Part shown: positions 32,659-42,400 of the stretch, in pieces | Layout of the letters: the number at the start of each line of letters is the position of its first letter | How positions within the stretch are numbered: position 1 is the first letter of the stretch | Assembly: GCF_009742705.1 (NCBI RefSeq) | Contig: NZ_WPCU01000004.1 | Location: 379,024-434,809, forward strand | Direction: 5' to 3' | Length of the DNA stretch: 55,786 bases | Origin: Auraticoccus cholistanensis | GTDB taxonomy: Bacteria > Actinomycetota > Actinomycetes > Propionibacteriales > Propionibacteriaceae | Notes under the pieces: generated by a model | What the model saw: the letters and a program-made list of their open reading frames with translations, nothing else | Databases searched by the model: none | Told to the model about the DNA's origin: nothing | Made by a program: the position numbers and the translations under genes

Positions 32659-34155
32659 ATGAACGATCCGCTCGCCGCGCGTCCCGCTGCCGCCCTGAGC
32701 CGTCGCCGCCTGCTCGCCGGGGCCGGGCTGGCCACCGGCGCCGTCGCGGCCGGCCCCCTGCTCAGCGCCTGCACCGGGTCCGGCGACCCGGCCGCCCCGG
32801 TGGCCAGCGGTGGCGGCGCCGAGACCGGCACCGTGCAGTGGTGGGACCAGTTCCGCCCCCTCACCGCCACCTTCGACAGCAAGCTCTTCCGCCCCTTCGA
32901 GGCGGCCCACCCGGGGGTCACGATCGAGCGGCGCGAGATGGACGGCCCCGCCCTCGGCGAGGCGCTGCAGCTGGCCCGCCGCAGCAACCAGTCCCCCGAC
33001 GTGCACTCCCTCGCCGGGCTGGACGGCACGCCGGCCGCCCTGGTGGCCAACGGGTGGTTCCAGCCCATCGACGACTTCGTCGACGTGGCGGCGCTGCCCA
33101 TCGCCGACCAGCTGCTCGAGGGCATCCACCGCTTCGACGGCAGGCTCTACTCGCTGCCGGTCTTCAGCGGACGCTGGCACGACGCCGTCCCGTGGTCGAA
33201 CCGCACGCTGCTGGAGCGGGCGGGGGTCGACCCGGCCGCGGACCCGGGCAGCTGGGACGACTTCCGCGCGACCATGCGTCAGCTGCGGGACGGGCTGCCG
33301 GACGGTGCCTCGGCGTTGGTCGTGCCCAGCAAGGTCCCCTCCTACCTCCAGCAGCTGGTGGAGCGGCTGGCCATGTCGGCCGGTGCGGTGGGTGCCGTCG
33401 ACCCGTCGACCGGTGAGTACGCCTACGCCAGCCAGCCCTACCTGGACGCCATGGAGCTGCTGGTGTCGCTGCAGGCCGACGGCGTCGTCCACCCGGCCTC
33501 GGCCTCGATGGACACCCGCGACGCCCGGGCGCGCTGGGCGGCCGGCGAGGCGGCGGTGTACCTGTGGGGCCCCTGGTTCATCGGCGGCCTCAAGGTCAAC
33601 GAGCCCGAGGCCATCGAGCAGGGGGTGGGGGTGTGGCACATCCCGACGCCCGACGGCGGCGCCCCGGTCATCTACAGCCCGCCTCCCGGTGGCACCTTCT
33701 GGGTGTCGGCCCAGGCGCGGCTGCCGAGGCTCGGGGCGCAGGTGATGGCCGCCATGCTGGAGCCCGAGTTCATGCGCACCCTCGCCGGCGCCATGGACCA
33801 GCCGCCGGTGCTCGACGAGCTGGTGGCCGAGGCCGACGTCGAGGAGGCCTACCGCACCAACATCGAGTACATGGCCAGCGACGTCCGCACCGCACCGCAG
33901 CCGCAGGTCCGCAACCCCGACGTGGCCCGCGTGCAGGCCGAGATGCGCGACGTCCACCCGAACCTGGGCGAGATCGCCCAGGCGGTCCTCACCGGCTCGA
34001 CCTCGGACTACGCCTCCGCCCTGCGGACGCTCAGCGACCAGCTCACCGCCGAACGGGACCGGGCCGTCGAGGCGGTCAGCGGTGACGGGGCCGCGGTCGG
34101 CGTGGAGGACTGGGTCTTCAGCGACTGGCAGCCGGGTCAGGACTGGACCCCGTGA
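32659..34155 (+). CDS. Sugar ABC transporter substrate-binding lipoprotein (ROK/GH51 module)
   Basis: A 498-residue exported lipoprotein with signal SRRRLLAGAGLATGAVAAG and lipobox LSAC. The mature part has TVQWWDQFRPLTATFDSK, YSLPVFSGRWHDAVPWSNR, GEAAVYLWGPWFIGGL and YSPPPGGTFWVSAQA, as in large sugar-binding proteins. ATG 32659 has AAAGGGG upstream. It is only distantly similar to the binding protein at 25800, so the two modules take up different ligands. The stop overlaps the next permease start (GTGA). Confidence 0.9.
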   Translation: MNDPLAARPAAALSRRRLLAGAGLATGAVAAGPLLSACTGSGDPAAPVASGGGAETGTVQWWDQFRPLTATFDSKLFRPFEAAHPGVTIERREMDGPALGEALQLARRSNQSPDVHSLAGLDGTPAALVANGWFQPIDDFVDVAALPIADQLLEGIHRFDGRLYSLPVFSGRWHDAVPWSNRTLLERAGVDPAADPGSWDDFRATMRQLRDGLPDGASALVVPSKVPSYLQQLVERLAMSAGAVGAVDPSTGEYAYASQPYLDAMELLVSLQADGVVHPASASMDTRDARARWAAGEAAVYLWGPWFIGGLKVNEPEAIEQGVGVWHIPTPDGGAPVIYSPPPGGTFWVSAQARLPRLGAQVMAAMLEPEFMRTLAGAMDQPPVLDELVAEADVEEAYRTNIEYMASDVRTAPQPQVRNPDVARVQAEMRDVHPNLGEIAQAVLTGSTSDYASALRTLSDQLTAERDRAVEAVSGDGAAVGVEDWVFSDWQPGQDWTP

Positions 34156-35123
34156 CCACGGCCCCCACCCCGGCGGTCCCGGCCGGGCCGTCCGCAGCCG
34201 ATGCGGTGGTCCGGCGGCCGGCCCCCTCGTTCTGGGTGCGGCTGCGACGCAGCTGGTGGATCTACCTGTTCCTGCTGCCGACCTTCCTCGGCTACGGCGC
34301 CTACACGGTCTACCCGCTGCTGGCCAGCTGGTGGTACGCGCTGCTGGACTGGCCCGGCTTCGCCCTGCGGGGCACGTTCGTCGGTCTGGACAACTTCCGG
34401 ATGCTGCTGACCGACGACCTGTTCTGGAACGCCTTCGCCAACTCGATGCTGTTCCTGGTGATCGCGGTGCCGCTGCGCGTCGGCGGGGCGCTGCTGCTGG
34501 CGCTGGTGCTCAACAGCCGGTTCGCGCCGATGCGGAGCCTGTTCCGGACGCTGATCTTCCTGCCGGTCGTCACCACCAGCGCCATCGTGGGCGTCGTCTT
34601 CACCCTGATCCTGGACGCCGGCGGCCCGGTGAACACCGCCCTGGTGTCGATGGCGCTGCTGGAGTCACCGGTGAACTTCGCGGCGAACTCCGGCACCTCG
34701 CTGGTCACCGTGGTGGCGGTCTGGGTCTGGAAGTGGCTGGGGATCACGATGATCTACTGGCTGGCCGCGCTGCAGACCATCCCGCCGGAGATCGGCGAGG
34801 CGGCCCGGATGGACCGGGCGTCGGTGTGGCAGGAGTTCCGCCACATCACGCTGCCGATGCTGGTGCCGTTCCTGGTCATCATCACCCTCATCGACGTCAT
34901 CAGCGCCCTCAACGTCTTCGACCTAGCGGTCACCCTGACCGGGGGCGGGCCCGCGTTCTCGTCCGAGGTGATGGAGATCTTCATCTACCGCACCGCCTTC
35001 CAGGCCACCGTCCCCGAGCTGGGCTACGCCTCCGCGGCGGCGGTCCTCTTCGGGCTGATGACCATGGCCCTGGCCCTGGCCCAGGGACTCGGCGTCCGTG
35101 CCGTCCGCAGGAGGCAGTCATGA
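34152..35123 (+). CDS. ABC sugar permease, MalF/UgpA type (ROK/GH51 module)
   Basis: A 323-residue permease with six membrane segments. The docking loop reads EIGEAARMDRASVWQEF: the usual Asp-Gly-Ala of the EAA motif is Asp-Arg-Ala here, a noticeable departure from the other three permeases in the window. The protein otherwise looks intact. GTG 34152 overlaps the binding-protein stop, and its own stop overlaps the partner permease start (ATGA). Confidence 0.92.
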   Translation: MTTAPTPAVPAGPSAADAVVRRPAPSFWVRLRRSWWIYLFLLPTFLGYGAYTVYPLLASWWYALLDWPGFALRGTFVGLDNFRMLLTDDLFWNAFANSMLFLVIAVPLRVGGALLLALVLNSRFAPMRSLFRTLIFLPVVTTSAIVGVVFTLILDAGGPVNTALVSMALLESPVNFAANSGTSLVTVVAVWVWKWLGITMIYWLAALQTIPPEIGEAARMDRASVWQEFRHITLPMLVPFLVIITLIDVISALNVFDLAVTLTGGGPAFSSEVMEIFIYRTAFQATVPELGYASAAAVLFGLMTMALALAQGLGVRAVRRRQS

Positions 35124-36019
35124 CCACGACCCCGCTCGCCGTGGCACCCGGGACGAGCCCGGCCGCCGCCGCCGGCCGGCCATCCCGACGCGGTGGCCCC
35201 CGCCGCAGCCGGGTGCTGACCGGGTGCGTGCTCGCCGTCTTCTGCGCCATCTGGGTGTACCCGTTCGTGTGGCTGCTGTCGGCGTCGCTCAAGACCCCGG
35301 GTGAGATCTTCGGCAAGGGGTTGTCGCTGCTGCCGGACCGGCTGGTGTGGGAGAACTACGCCCGGGCCTGGAACGAGGTGGGCTTCTCCGACTACATGCT
35401 CAACTCGGTGCTCATCACCGTGGGCACGGTGCTGCTGGTGGTGGTGCGCAGCGCCCTGGCCGGCTACGTGCTGGGCCGGGCCGACTTCCCGGGCAAGAAG
35501 GGCATCATGGCGGTCTTCCTCATCACCTTCTTCCTGCCCGAGGGGTACACGATCATCCCGATCACCCAGCTGACCGACCAGCTGGGTTTGCTCAACACCC
35601 ACCTCGGCGTGATCCTCGGTCTCGGCGCCGGTGGTCAGGTGGCCGCCACCCTGCTCTACGCCGGCTACTTCCGCAGCCTGCCCAAGGAGCTGGAGGAGTG
35701 CGCGCGCGTCGACGGGGCCGGACCGCTGACCATCTTCTTCACGGTGATGCTGCCGCTGGCCGTGCCGGTCACCGCCACCGTCGTCATCCTGCAGTTCCTC
35801 AACGCCTGGAACGCCTACCTGCTGCCCCTCGTCTTCACCCTCAGCCAGCCAGACCTGCGCACGCTGGCCGTCGGCATGACGGCGTTCAGCGGCGAGTACG
35901 GCACCGACTACACGGGACTCGCCGCGGCCGCGGTGATCTCGCTGGCGCCAGTGCTCGCCGTCTTCGTCGCCCTGCAGCGGCAGTTCGTCGACAGCATCGC
36001 CGGCGCCGTCAAGCAGTGA
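35120..36019 (+). CDS. ABC sugar permease, MalG/UgpE type (ROK/GH51 module)
   Basis: A 299-residue permease with six membrane segments after a basic N-terminus and the docking loop ELEECARVDGAGPLTIF. It ends in IAGAVKQ. The start ATG overlaps the previous stop, with GGAGGCAG upstream. As in the other module, the operon has no ATPase gene. GH51 follows after 49 nt. Confidence 0.92.
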   Translation: MTTTPLAVAPGTSPAAAAGRPSRRGGPRRSRVLTGCVLAVFCAIWVYPFVWLLSASLKTPGEIFGKGLSLLPDRLVWENYARAWNEVGFSDYMLNSVLITVGTVLLVVVRSALAGYVLGRADFPGKKGIMAVFLITFFLPEGYTIIPITQLTDQLGLLNTHLGVILGLGAGGQVAATLLYAGYFRSLPKELEECARVDGAGPLTIFFTVMLPLAVPVTATVVILQFLNAWNAYLLPLVFTLSQPDLRTLAVGMTAFSGEYGTDYTGLAAAAVISLAPVLAVFVALQRQFVDSIAGAVKQ

Positions 36020-36068
36020 CCACCCCGTCCGAGCCCAGCACGACCCGACCCGCACTCCCGGAGGACCG

Positions 36069-37694
36069 ATGACCTGCCAGGCCCAGCTCGACCTGTCCAG
36101 CACGCCGCTGCCGCAGCCGATCGACCGCAACATCTACGGCCACTTCCTGGAGTCGGCCTTCTACGGCAACATCGAGGGCGGCGTCCTGGACGAGGGGTCG
36201 CCGCTGGCCGTCGCCGACGACGGGCCGTTGCAGGGCTGCCGGGCCGACGTGCTGGAGGCCTGCGCGGAGCTGGGGGTCCCGGTGCTGCGCTGGCCCGGTG
36301 GCAACTTCACCTCGCCGTACTGGTGGCGGGACGGCACGGGCCCCCGGGACCGGCGCCCTCGCCGGCTGGAGCTGGCCTGGGGCTCGGAGGAGAGCAACCG
36401 GTTCGGCACCCCGGAGTTCCTCGCCTGGGCCGACGCGGTGGGTGCCGAGCCGTACCTGGCGCACTCCTGCCGCGACGTGGACGACGCCGTCCGCTGGGTG
36501 GAGTACACGAACTACCGGGGCACCACCGAGATGGCCCGGCTCCGCGCCGAGGACGGGCACCCCGAGCCGTACGGCGTGCGCTACTGGGGCCTGGGCAACG
36601 AGGTCTACGGGCCCTGGCAGATGGGTCACCGCCCGGTCGGCCGCTACGTCGAGGACGCCCGGGAGCACGCCCGGTTCATGCGCGCGGTGGACCCGTCGCT
36701 CAGCTTCGTCGCCGTCGGCTGGGACCGGGAGGAGTGGACCGACGCCGTGGTCGCCGGGCTCGGCGAGGTCGCGGACTACGTGTCGGTGCACCACTACGGC
36801 GCCAGCCTGCACCTGGTCGACCCCAGCGTGGCCGAGTTCGAGGCGGTGGTCGGTCAGTCGCTGTTCTTCGAGCGGGCCCTGGTCTCCTACTCCCAGCTGG
36901 TGGCCGAGGCGGCCGAGCGCCACGGCGTCGGACGGCCCCCGGCGATCGCCATGGACGAGTGGAACATGCGCCACCTCGAACCGGCGTCGTGGCCGGAGCC
37001 CCAGCCCGGCGCGGACGGCGGGGTCGCCCCGCGCGAGCTGACCGAGCCGGGGGAGGAGACGCCCCGCCGGGTGAACCGGCACAGCCCGCGGACGCTGGCC
37101 GACGCGCTGTTCTACGCAGGCGTGTTCCACGCCATGCACCGGACGGCGCAGCTGCCCGTACCGGTCGCGATGGCCAACACCGTGAACCTGGTCAACGCCA
37201 ACGGGCTGCTCAACGTGCGTCCCGAGGGCCTGGTGCGCACCACCACCTACTTCGTCTGGGACCTCTACCAGAACCACTTCGGCACCCGCCCCACCGCGGT
37301 CGGGCTGCGGGCGCCGTCACGCTGGGCGCAGGCCAGGCTCAGCGACGAGCGCCGGCTGCGCGGCGAGCTGCTGACCGCGCCCACCACCGTGCCGGACCTG
37401 GACGTCTCGGCCGCGCTGAGCGAGGACGGCTCCCGGCTCACCGTGGCGGTGATCAACCGCTCCCCGGACACCGACCTCACCACCCAGCTCACCCTCGACG
37501 GCCGCACCGACCGGCTGCCGGGGACCGTCGAGGTGCGGACGCTCGGCGCGGACGCCGACGACCTCTTCGCGGTCAACACCATCGACGACCCCGGACGCGT
37601 CACGCTCAGCCCGGCCCGCACCGTCGAGCTCGACCAGGCACGCATGACCTTCGGCGCGCACAGCATCACGCTGCTCACGTTCGACCTCCGCTGA
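36069..37694 (+). CDS. GH51 alpha-L-arabinofuranosidase
   Basis: It removes alpha-L-arabinofuranose from arabinan or arabinoxylan fragments. The 541-residue protein has IYGHFLES, RWPGGNF, the acid/base glutamate in GLGNEVYG (Glu178) and the nucleophile in AMDEWN (Glu297), then a C-terminal beta-sandwich ending ITLLTFDLR. It lacks a signal peptide, so it acts on imported oligosaccharides. GGAGGA precedes the ATG. Its last 20 bases overlap the end of the convergent HNH gene. Together with GH127 the strain can cleave both anomers of arabinofuranose. Confidence 0.95.
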   Translation: MTCQAQLDLSSTPLPQPIDRNIYGHFLESAFYGNIEGGVLDEGSPLAVADDGPLQGCRADVLEACAELGVPVLRWPGGNFTSPYWWRDGTGPRDRRPRRLELAWGSEESNRFGTPEFLAWADAVGAEPYLAHSCRDVDDAVRWVEYTNYRGTTEMARLRAEDGHPEPYGVRYWGLGNEVYGPWQMGHRPVGRYVEDAREHARFMRAVDPSLSFVAVGWDREEWTDAVVAGLGEVADYVSVHHYGASLHLVDPSVAEFEAVVGQSLFFERALVSYSQLVAEAAERHGVGRPPAIAMDEWNMRHLEPASWPEPQPGADGGVAPRELTEPGEETPRRVNRHSPRTLADALFYAGVFHAMHRTAQLPVPVAMANTVNLVNANGLLNVRPEGLVRTTTYFVWDLYQNHFGTRPTAVGLRAPSRWAQARLSDERRLRGELLTAPTTVPDLDVSAALSEDGSRLTVAVINRSPDTDLTTQLTLDGRTDRLPGTVEVRTLGADADDLFAVNTIDDPGRVTLSPARTVELDQARMTFGAHSITLLTFDLR

Positions 37695-39336
37695 GCTCGA
37701 CCCATGCGGCGTCCCAGTCCACCGCCCCGGCGGTGGGCAGGTCGTCGTCGGACGGGTCGGGGCCTCCCGCCCAGTCGTCCTCGGGTGGCTCGACGTCGAC
37801 GAGGTGGGCCAGCCACGCAGCCCAGTCCTCGTCCGTGGCGGTGCCGGGTCCCTCGTGCGGACCGCGTCCGGAACCGGGCGGCTGCTGCTGCGGTGGGCAG
37901 ACCGGCGGTGGAGGGGGCGCGGGTGTGCCGTGGGTGCGCCGGGCGAGGATCCGGTGGTGCACCAGCGGTTCCCGACGGGGGTCGACCCAGCTGGGTGGCG
38001 TCCACTGCGGGAGGCCGTCCTCGCCGATCCGCACCTGCCACCCCCGTCCCAGGTGGTGACGATGGTGGTAGCGGCAGAGCAGCGTCAGGTTGCTCAGGTC
38101 GGTGGGACCGCCGTGCGACCACTCGGTGACGTGGTGGCGCTCGCACCACTGCGGCGCCCGGTCGCAGCCGGGGAAGGAGCAGCCGCCGTCCCGGGCGATG
38201 AGCGCCACGGTCTGCGCCGGGCTGGCCAGCCGGCGGCTGCGGCCGAGTCGCAGCGGTACTCCCGCGCCGTCGACCACGGCGGCCCAGACGTCGGCGCCGC
38301 CGGCGAGCTGGGAGAGGTCGCGGACCGGCAGCGCGCTGCCGTCGGCCAGCCGGGCCAGACCCGTCCGGGTGCGCAGCTGCTCCTCGGTGCAGGTCACCAC
38401 GACGGTGGCGGGGGTGCCGCCCGAGGCCGGGAGGGCGCCCGCGCGCAGCAGCAGGTCGCACGCCTCGTCCAGGGCGTCGGCCATCCGCTGCCCGTGGTCG
38501 CGGGTGTCGACCAGCGGCTCCCCGGCGTCGCCGCCGGGTTCTCCGCCCTCGCCCGACCTTCCCACTCCGGCCGCGTCACCTCGGACCAGCCGGGCACTGC
38601 GGTCGCCGGCGAGCGACTGCAGCACCGTCCTGAGCTTCGCCCCGCAGGCGGCGGTCAGCTCGAACTCGCCCGCCCACATGCTGTCCCTGCGCTGCCGCAG
38701 CCGGAGGAACCGGCGTCGCTGCTGGCTCTCGTCATCGGGTACGGCGCCGTCCGGGTCGACCACCTCGAGGAGGTGGTCGGCGATCTGGCGCAGCCGCGGC
38801 GGGTCGAACTCGCGGGCGTAGCGCGTGAGCGTGCACTCCGCCCGCGTGACGACCTCCGGGTCGAGGACGCGGCGCTCCAGCCGGTCGAGCGCGGTCAGCA
38901 CCACCTGGGTGTGCTCGGCCGAGATGCTGCCGTCCGACCGCGCCGCCGCGAGCTCCGCGCGCAGCGGCGGCAGCGGCTCACCCGTCGTGGTGGTGCGGGG
39001 GCTCAGCGCGTCGGCGGCGGCTACCCGGCGGGCGGCCTCGCCGGGGGAGAGGCGCAGCAGCCGGGCGAGCCACGTGCTGGTCCGGCGTTGGCAGTGGCGC
39101 TCGGGCAGCTCGCGGGCCGCCGCCTCCGTCAGGACGGCGCTCTCGGCCACCGCGACCCGGTTGCGCACCTGCTCCAGGCGGCGCAGCAGACCGACCACGG
39201 TGTCGTCGTCGAGCCGCGCGAGGGAGGCGGCGTCGCCGGCGGCCAGCACCGCGTCCACGGCCGCGGCGAGCCCGTCCAGCGCGCCCGTCACCTCGCCGAC
39301 CCCCTGGGTCGTCGCGGTGTCTGCGCCGGCTGCCAT
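37675..39336 (-). CDS. DUF222 / HNH endonuclease (13E12-repeat family)
   Basis: A 553-residue protein with the DUF222 region at about 20-330 and an HNH nuclease motif CSFPGCDRAPQWCERHHV, then GGPTDLSNLTLLCRYHH, near 430-480. The C-terminal tail is Pro- and acid-rich. These proteins are multi-copy in actinobacteria, and their role (DNA damage response, homing or mobility) is not settled. ATG 39336 is supported by TACTCT six bases upstream (leaderless). A perfect SOS box sits at that promoter. Its 3' end overlaps GH51 by 20 bp. Confidence 0.9.
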   Translation of the reverse strand: MAAGADTATTQGVGEVTGALDGLAAAVDAVLAAGDAASLARLDDDTVVGLLRRLEQVRNRVAVAESAVLTEAAARELPERHCQRRTSTWLARLLRLSPGEAARRVAAADALSPRTTTTGEPLPPLRAELAAARSDGSISAEHTQVVLTALDRLERRVLDPEVVTRAECTLTRYAREFDPPRLRQIADHLLEVVDPDGAVPDDESQQRRRFLRLRQRRDSMWAGEFELTAACGAKLRTVLQSLAGDRSARLVRGDAAGVGRSGEGGEPGGDAGEPLVDTRDHGQRMADALDEACDLLLRAGALPASGGTPATVVVTCTEEQLRTRTGLARLADGSALPVRDLSQLAGGADVWAAVVDGAGVPLRLGRSRRLASPAQTVALIARDGGCSFPGCDRAPQWCERHHVTEWSHGGPTDLSNLTLLCRYHHRHHLGRGWQVRIGEDGLPQWTPPSWVDPRREPLVHHRILARRTHGTPAPPPPPVCPPQQQPPGSGRGPHEGPGTATDEDWAAWLAHLVDVEPPEDDWAGGPDPSDDDLPTAGAVDWDAAWVELSGGRT

Positions 39337-39342
39337 GCTGCT

Positions 39343-39348
39343 AGAGTA
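39343..39348 (-). promoter_or_regulatory. -10 box TACTCT for a leaderless HNH transcript
   Basis: Minus strand TACTCT, six bases, then the ATG. The SOS box abuts it on the upstream side. Confidence 0.55.
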
Positions 39349-39349
39349 A

Positions 39350-39365
39350 TCGAACAGATGTTCGA
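39350..39365. promoter_or_regulatory. LexA/SOS box, TCGAAC-N4-GTTCGA
   Basis: TCGAACAGATGTTCGA is an exact match to the mycobacterial/Gram-positive SOS box pattern. Symmetry extends to 39346-39369 (GTAATCGAAC / GTTCGAATAC, 9 of 10 pairs). It lies one base upstream of the -10 box of the HNH gene, where LexA would block transcription. The opposite gene starts 130 bp away and is less likely to be the target. Confidence 0.85.
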
Positions 39366-39494
39366 ATACAAGGGTCGGCAGCGTCCCCGTCCGACGGGAT
39401 TGGGGATGCGCCTCCCGTTTGACAGAATGACGCGGGCGGCAGCGCTGCCCCGTGACCCGTACCCAGCCCTCGACATCTCCGGGAAGAGAACGCC

Positions 39495-42400
39495 GTGGCC
39501 GCACCGCGCACGACCGCCGTGCTCCGCCGTCTCCGGCCGGGCCGCAGCACCCGCCGGTTCCTGCGGCGGTCCTGGTCGGCCGCGCTGGTGGGGGTGCTGG
39601 CGGTGGCCCTGGTCGTGGGCGCCGCGGTGGCGCGGGGGTACCCGGCAGCCGACCTGCGGCTCAACGACGGCTCGGTGTGGGTGGTCAACCAGACGCTGCG
39701 GCTGGCCGGCAAGCTGAACAAGCAGATCGACGAGCTCGAGACGTCGACGCAGATGATCAACCGCGACTTCGACCTCTGGCAGGACGAGGAGACGGTCCTG
39801 ACGCGGGACAACGTCACCTCCCAGCTGGTCCAGATCGACCCGACCACCTCGGCGGTGGCCACGCCGGTGATCCTCCCCGGCGAGGCCGTGGTCAGCATGA
39901 ACGAGACCCGGGTGGCTGTGGTCGACCGTCCGAGCGGGCGGGCCTGGACCCGCCCGGTGGCCGACGTCTTCGGCATCGACTTCGTCAAGGCCAAGGCCGA
40001 CCTCGACCTCGGGCCGGGTGGCACGGCCGTCGTCACGGCCGCCGGCGACACGATCGGGCTGTCCGCGGCGCGCAACGAGCTGGTCCGCGTCCCGGCCGGC
40101 GGCGTCCCCGAGGGCGAGGACCCCGAGGTCGTCCCGCTGCCCGCCCCGCTCGGCCAGCCGCTCGACGTCGAGCTGTCGGCCGTCGGGGACCGCGCCGTGC
40201 TGCTGGACCGCAGCGCCGGCACGATCTGGCGCGAGGGGTCGGACCCGGTGACGGTGCCCGCCGCCCGGGGTGCCCGCCTGCAGGCGGCCTCGGAGGGCGG
40301 CACGCGCACCAGCGAGCACGCGGTGGAGGCCGTGCTGGCGACCGCCGAGGGTCTGCAGGGGCTGTCGGACGACCAGCTGGTGCCGCTCGCGCCGGGCGCG
40401 AGCGGCACGCCCGTCCAGCCGGTCGTCGTCGAGGGGTGCGCCTACGGTGCCTTCACCTCCGGCGAGCGCGCCCGCGTCGGCTTCGCCTGCGAGCGGACCG
40501 CGCCCGTGGTGGCCGAGGTGCCGCAGTGGACCGGCGGCGAGCTCTCCTGGCGGGTCAACCGCGACGTCGTCGTGCTCAACGACGAGGCGGACGGCAACAT
40601 CTGGCTCCCCACCGAGAACATGGAGCTGATCAAGGGCTGGGACAAGGTCACGCCGCCCAAGCCCGACCAGGGCGACGAGTCCGAGAACGAGGACGTCGTC
40701 GAGAAGGTCAGCCCCGAGCGGACGGGTCCCAACCGCAAGCCGACCGCCGTCGACGACGCGCTCGCGGTCCGGGCCGGACGGTCCACCCTCATCCCGATCA
40801 TCGAGAACGACTCCGACCCCGACGGCGACATCCTCACCGTCCAGGGCCCGCCCGAGGTGTCCGGCGGCGCGTCCCTGCAGCTGGTCCGCGGCGGGACGGC
40901 CGTGCAGGTCACGGTGCCCGCCGACGCCCCGCCCCGGCTCAGCTTCAGCTACACCGTCTCCGACGGCCGGGGCGGCGAGGACAGCGCGCAGGTCTCGCTG
41001 GACGTCCGCAGCGCCGACCAGGCGGCGTCCAACGAGGCGCCCCAGCCCAAGCCCGACACCGAGCCGCTGATGGTCTCCCTCGGCGGTGAGGCCACCCGCC
41101 GCGTGCTGCTGGACTGGCGGGACCCCGAGGGCGACGACCTGGTGCTGCTGGACGCCAGGGCGCCGGGCGACGACGAGGTCACCTTCACCCCCGACGGCAC
41201 CCTCACCTTCGTCGACGTCGGCAAGGACGAGGGGCGCAAGGAGGTGGAGGTCACCGTCTCCGACGGGTTGGCCGAGACGACCGGCACCCTGGTGGTCGAC
41301 GCCCGCGACGACGGCGACGTCCCGCCGCAGGCCAACGGCGACTTCCTGTCCGTGGCGGCGGGGGAGGACGTGCTGGTCCGCCCGATGGAGAACGACACCG
41401 GCGAGGACGTCAGCCTGGCCACCGTGCAGACGCAGGTGGAGAACGCCCGGATCAGCGTCGACTACCCCGACGGGTCGTTCACCTTCCGCTCCGACGTGCC
41501 CGGCACCTACTACGTCGGCTACATCATCACCAACCGCAAGACGAGCTTCGGCGTGGTCCGGGTGGACGTGCTCGAGCGGGGCGAGCAGTCCCCGCCGGTG
41601 GCCACCCGCGACGTGGCGCTGCTCCCGGCCGGCGGCTCGGTGCTGGTCGACCCGCTGGCCAACGACGAGGACCCCGACGACGACGTGCTGGTGATCCAGT
41701 CCGTCGAGTCCGACCCGCGGCTGCGGATGAAGCTGATCAACCGGCAGATGCTCGAGGTCACCGCGGTGACCACCCCGGACCAGCCGATCTCGGTCGCCTA
41801 CACGGTCAGCGACGGCGCGCACTCGGTCACCGGGACGCTCGTGGTGGTCCCCACCGAGGCACCCCCGTCGTCGCGCCCCGACGCCCAGCCCGACACGCTG
41901 ACCGTCCGCGCGGGCGACGTGGGCAGCGTGCGGGTGCTGGCCAACGACACCTCGCCGGCCGGGCTGGAGCTGACCGTCGACCCGGAGCTGCCGGAGGTCA
42001 GCGGCGGGCAGGCCTGGGTCTCGGGGGAGAACGTGCGCTTCGCCGCCCCGACCGTGGCCGGCGAGTACCGGGTCGTGTACGAGATCCGCGACTCCGCCGG
42101 GCAGACCGCCTCGGCCAGCATCCGCATCGACGTGATCGCCGGCGAGGTCGAGAACACCCCGCCGGAGCCGGAGCTGGTGACCGGACGGGTGCTGGCCGGA
42201 TCGGTCGGCCGGCTGCTGATCCCGCTGGACGACATCGACCCCGAGGGCGACTCGGTGCGCCTCCTCGGCGTCGACTCCGGGCCCAGCAAGGGACGTCTGG
42301 TCGCCGTGGACGAGGCCTGGCTGGAGTACGAGGCGTATCCCGACGCGACCGGCACCGACAGCTTCACCTACGCCGTCACCGACGCCCGGGGCGCCCGTGC

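Noticed and set aside
34152-36019. Frame fusion of the two ROK-module permeases (one long frame from 34082)
   Set aside because: The upstream part of that frame is a shadow. The two permeases are separate, in different frames, with an ATGA overlap at 35120-35123.
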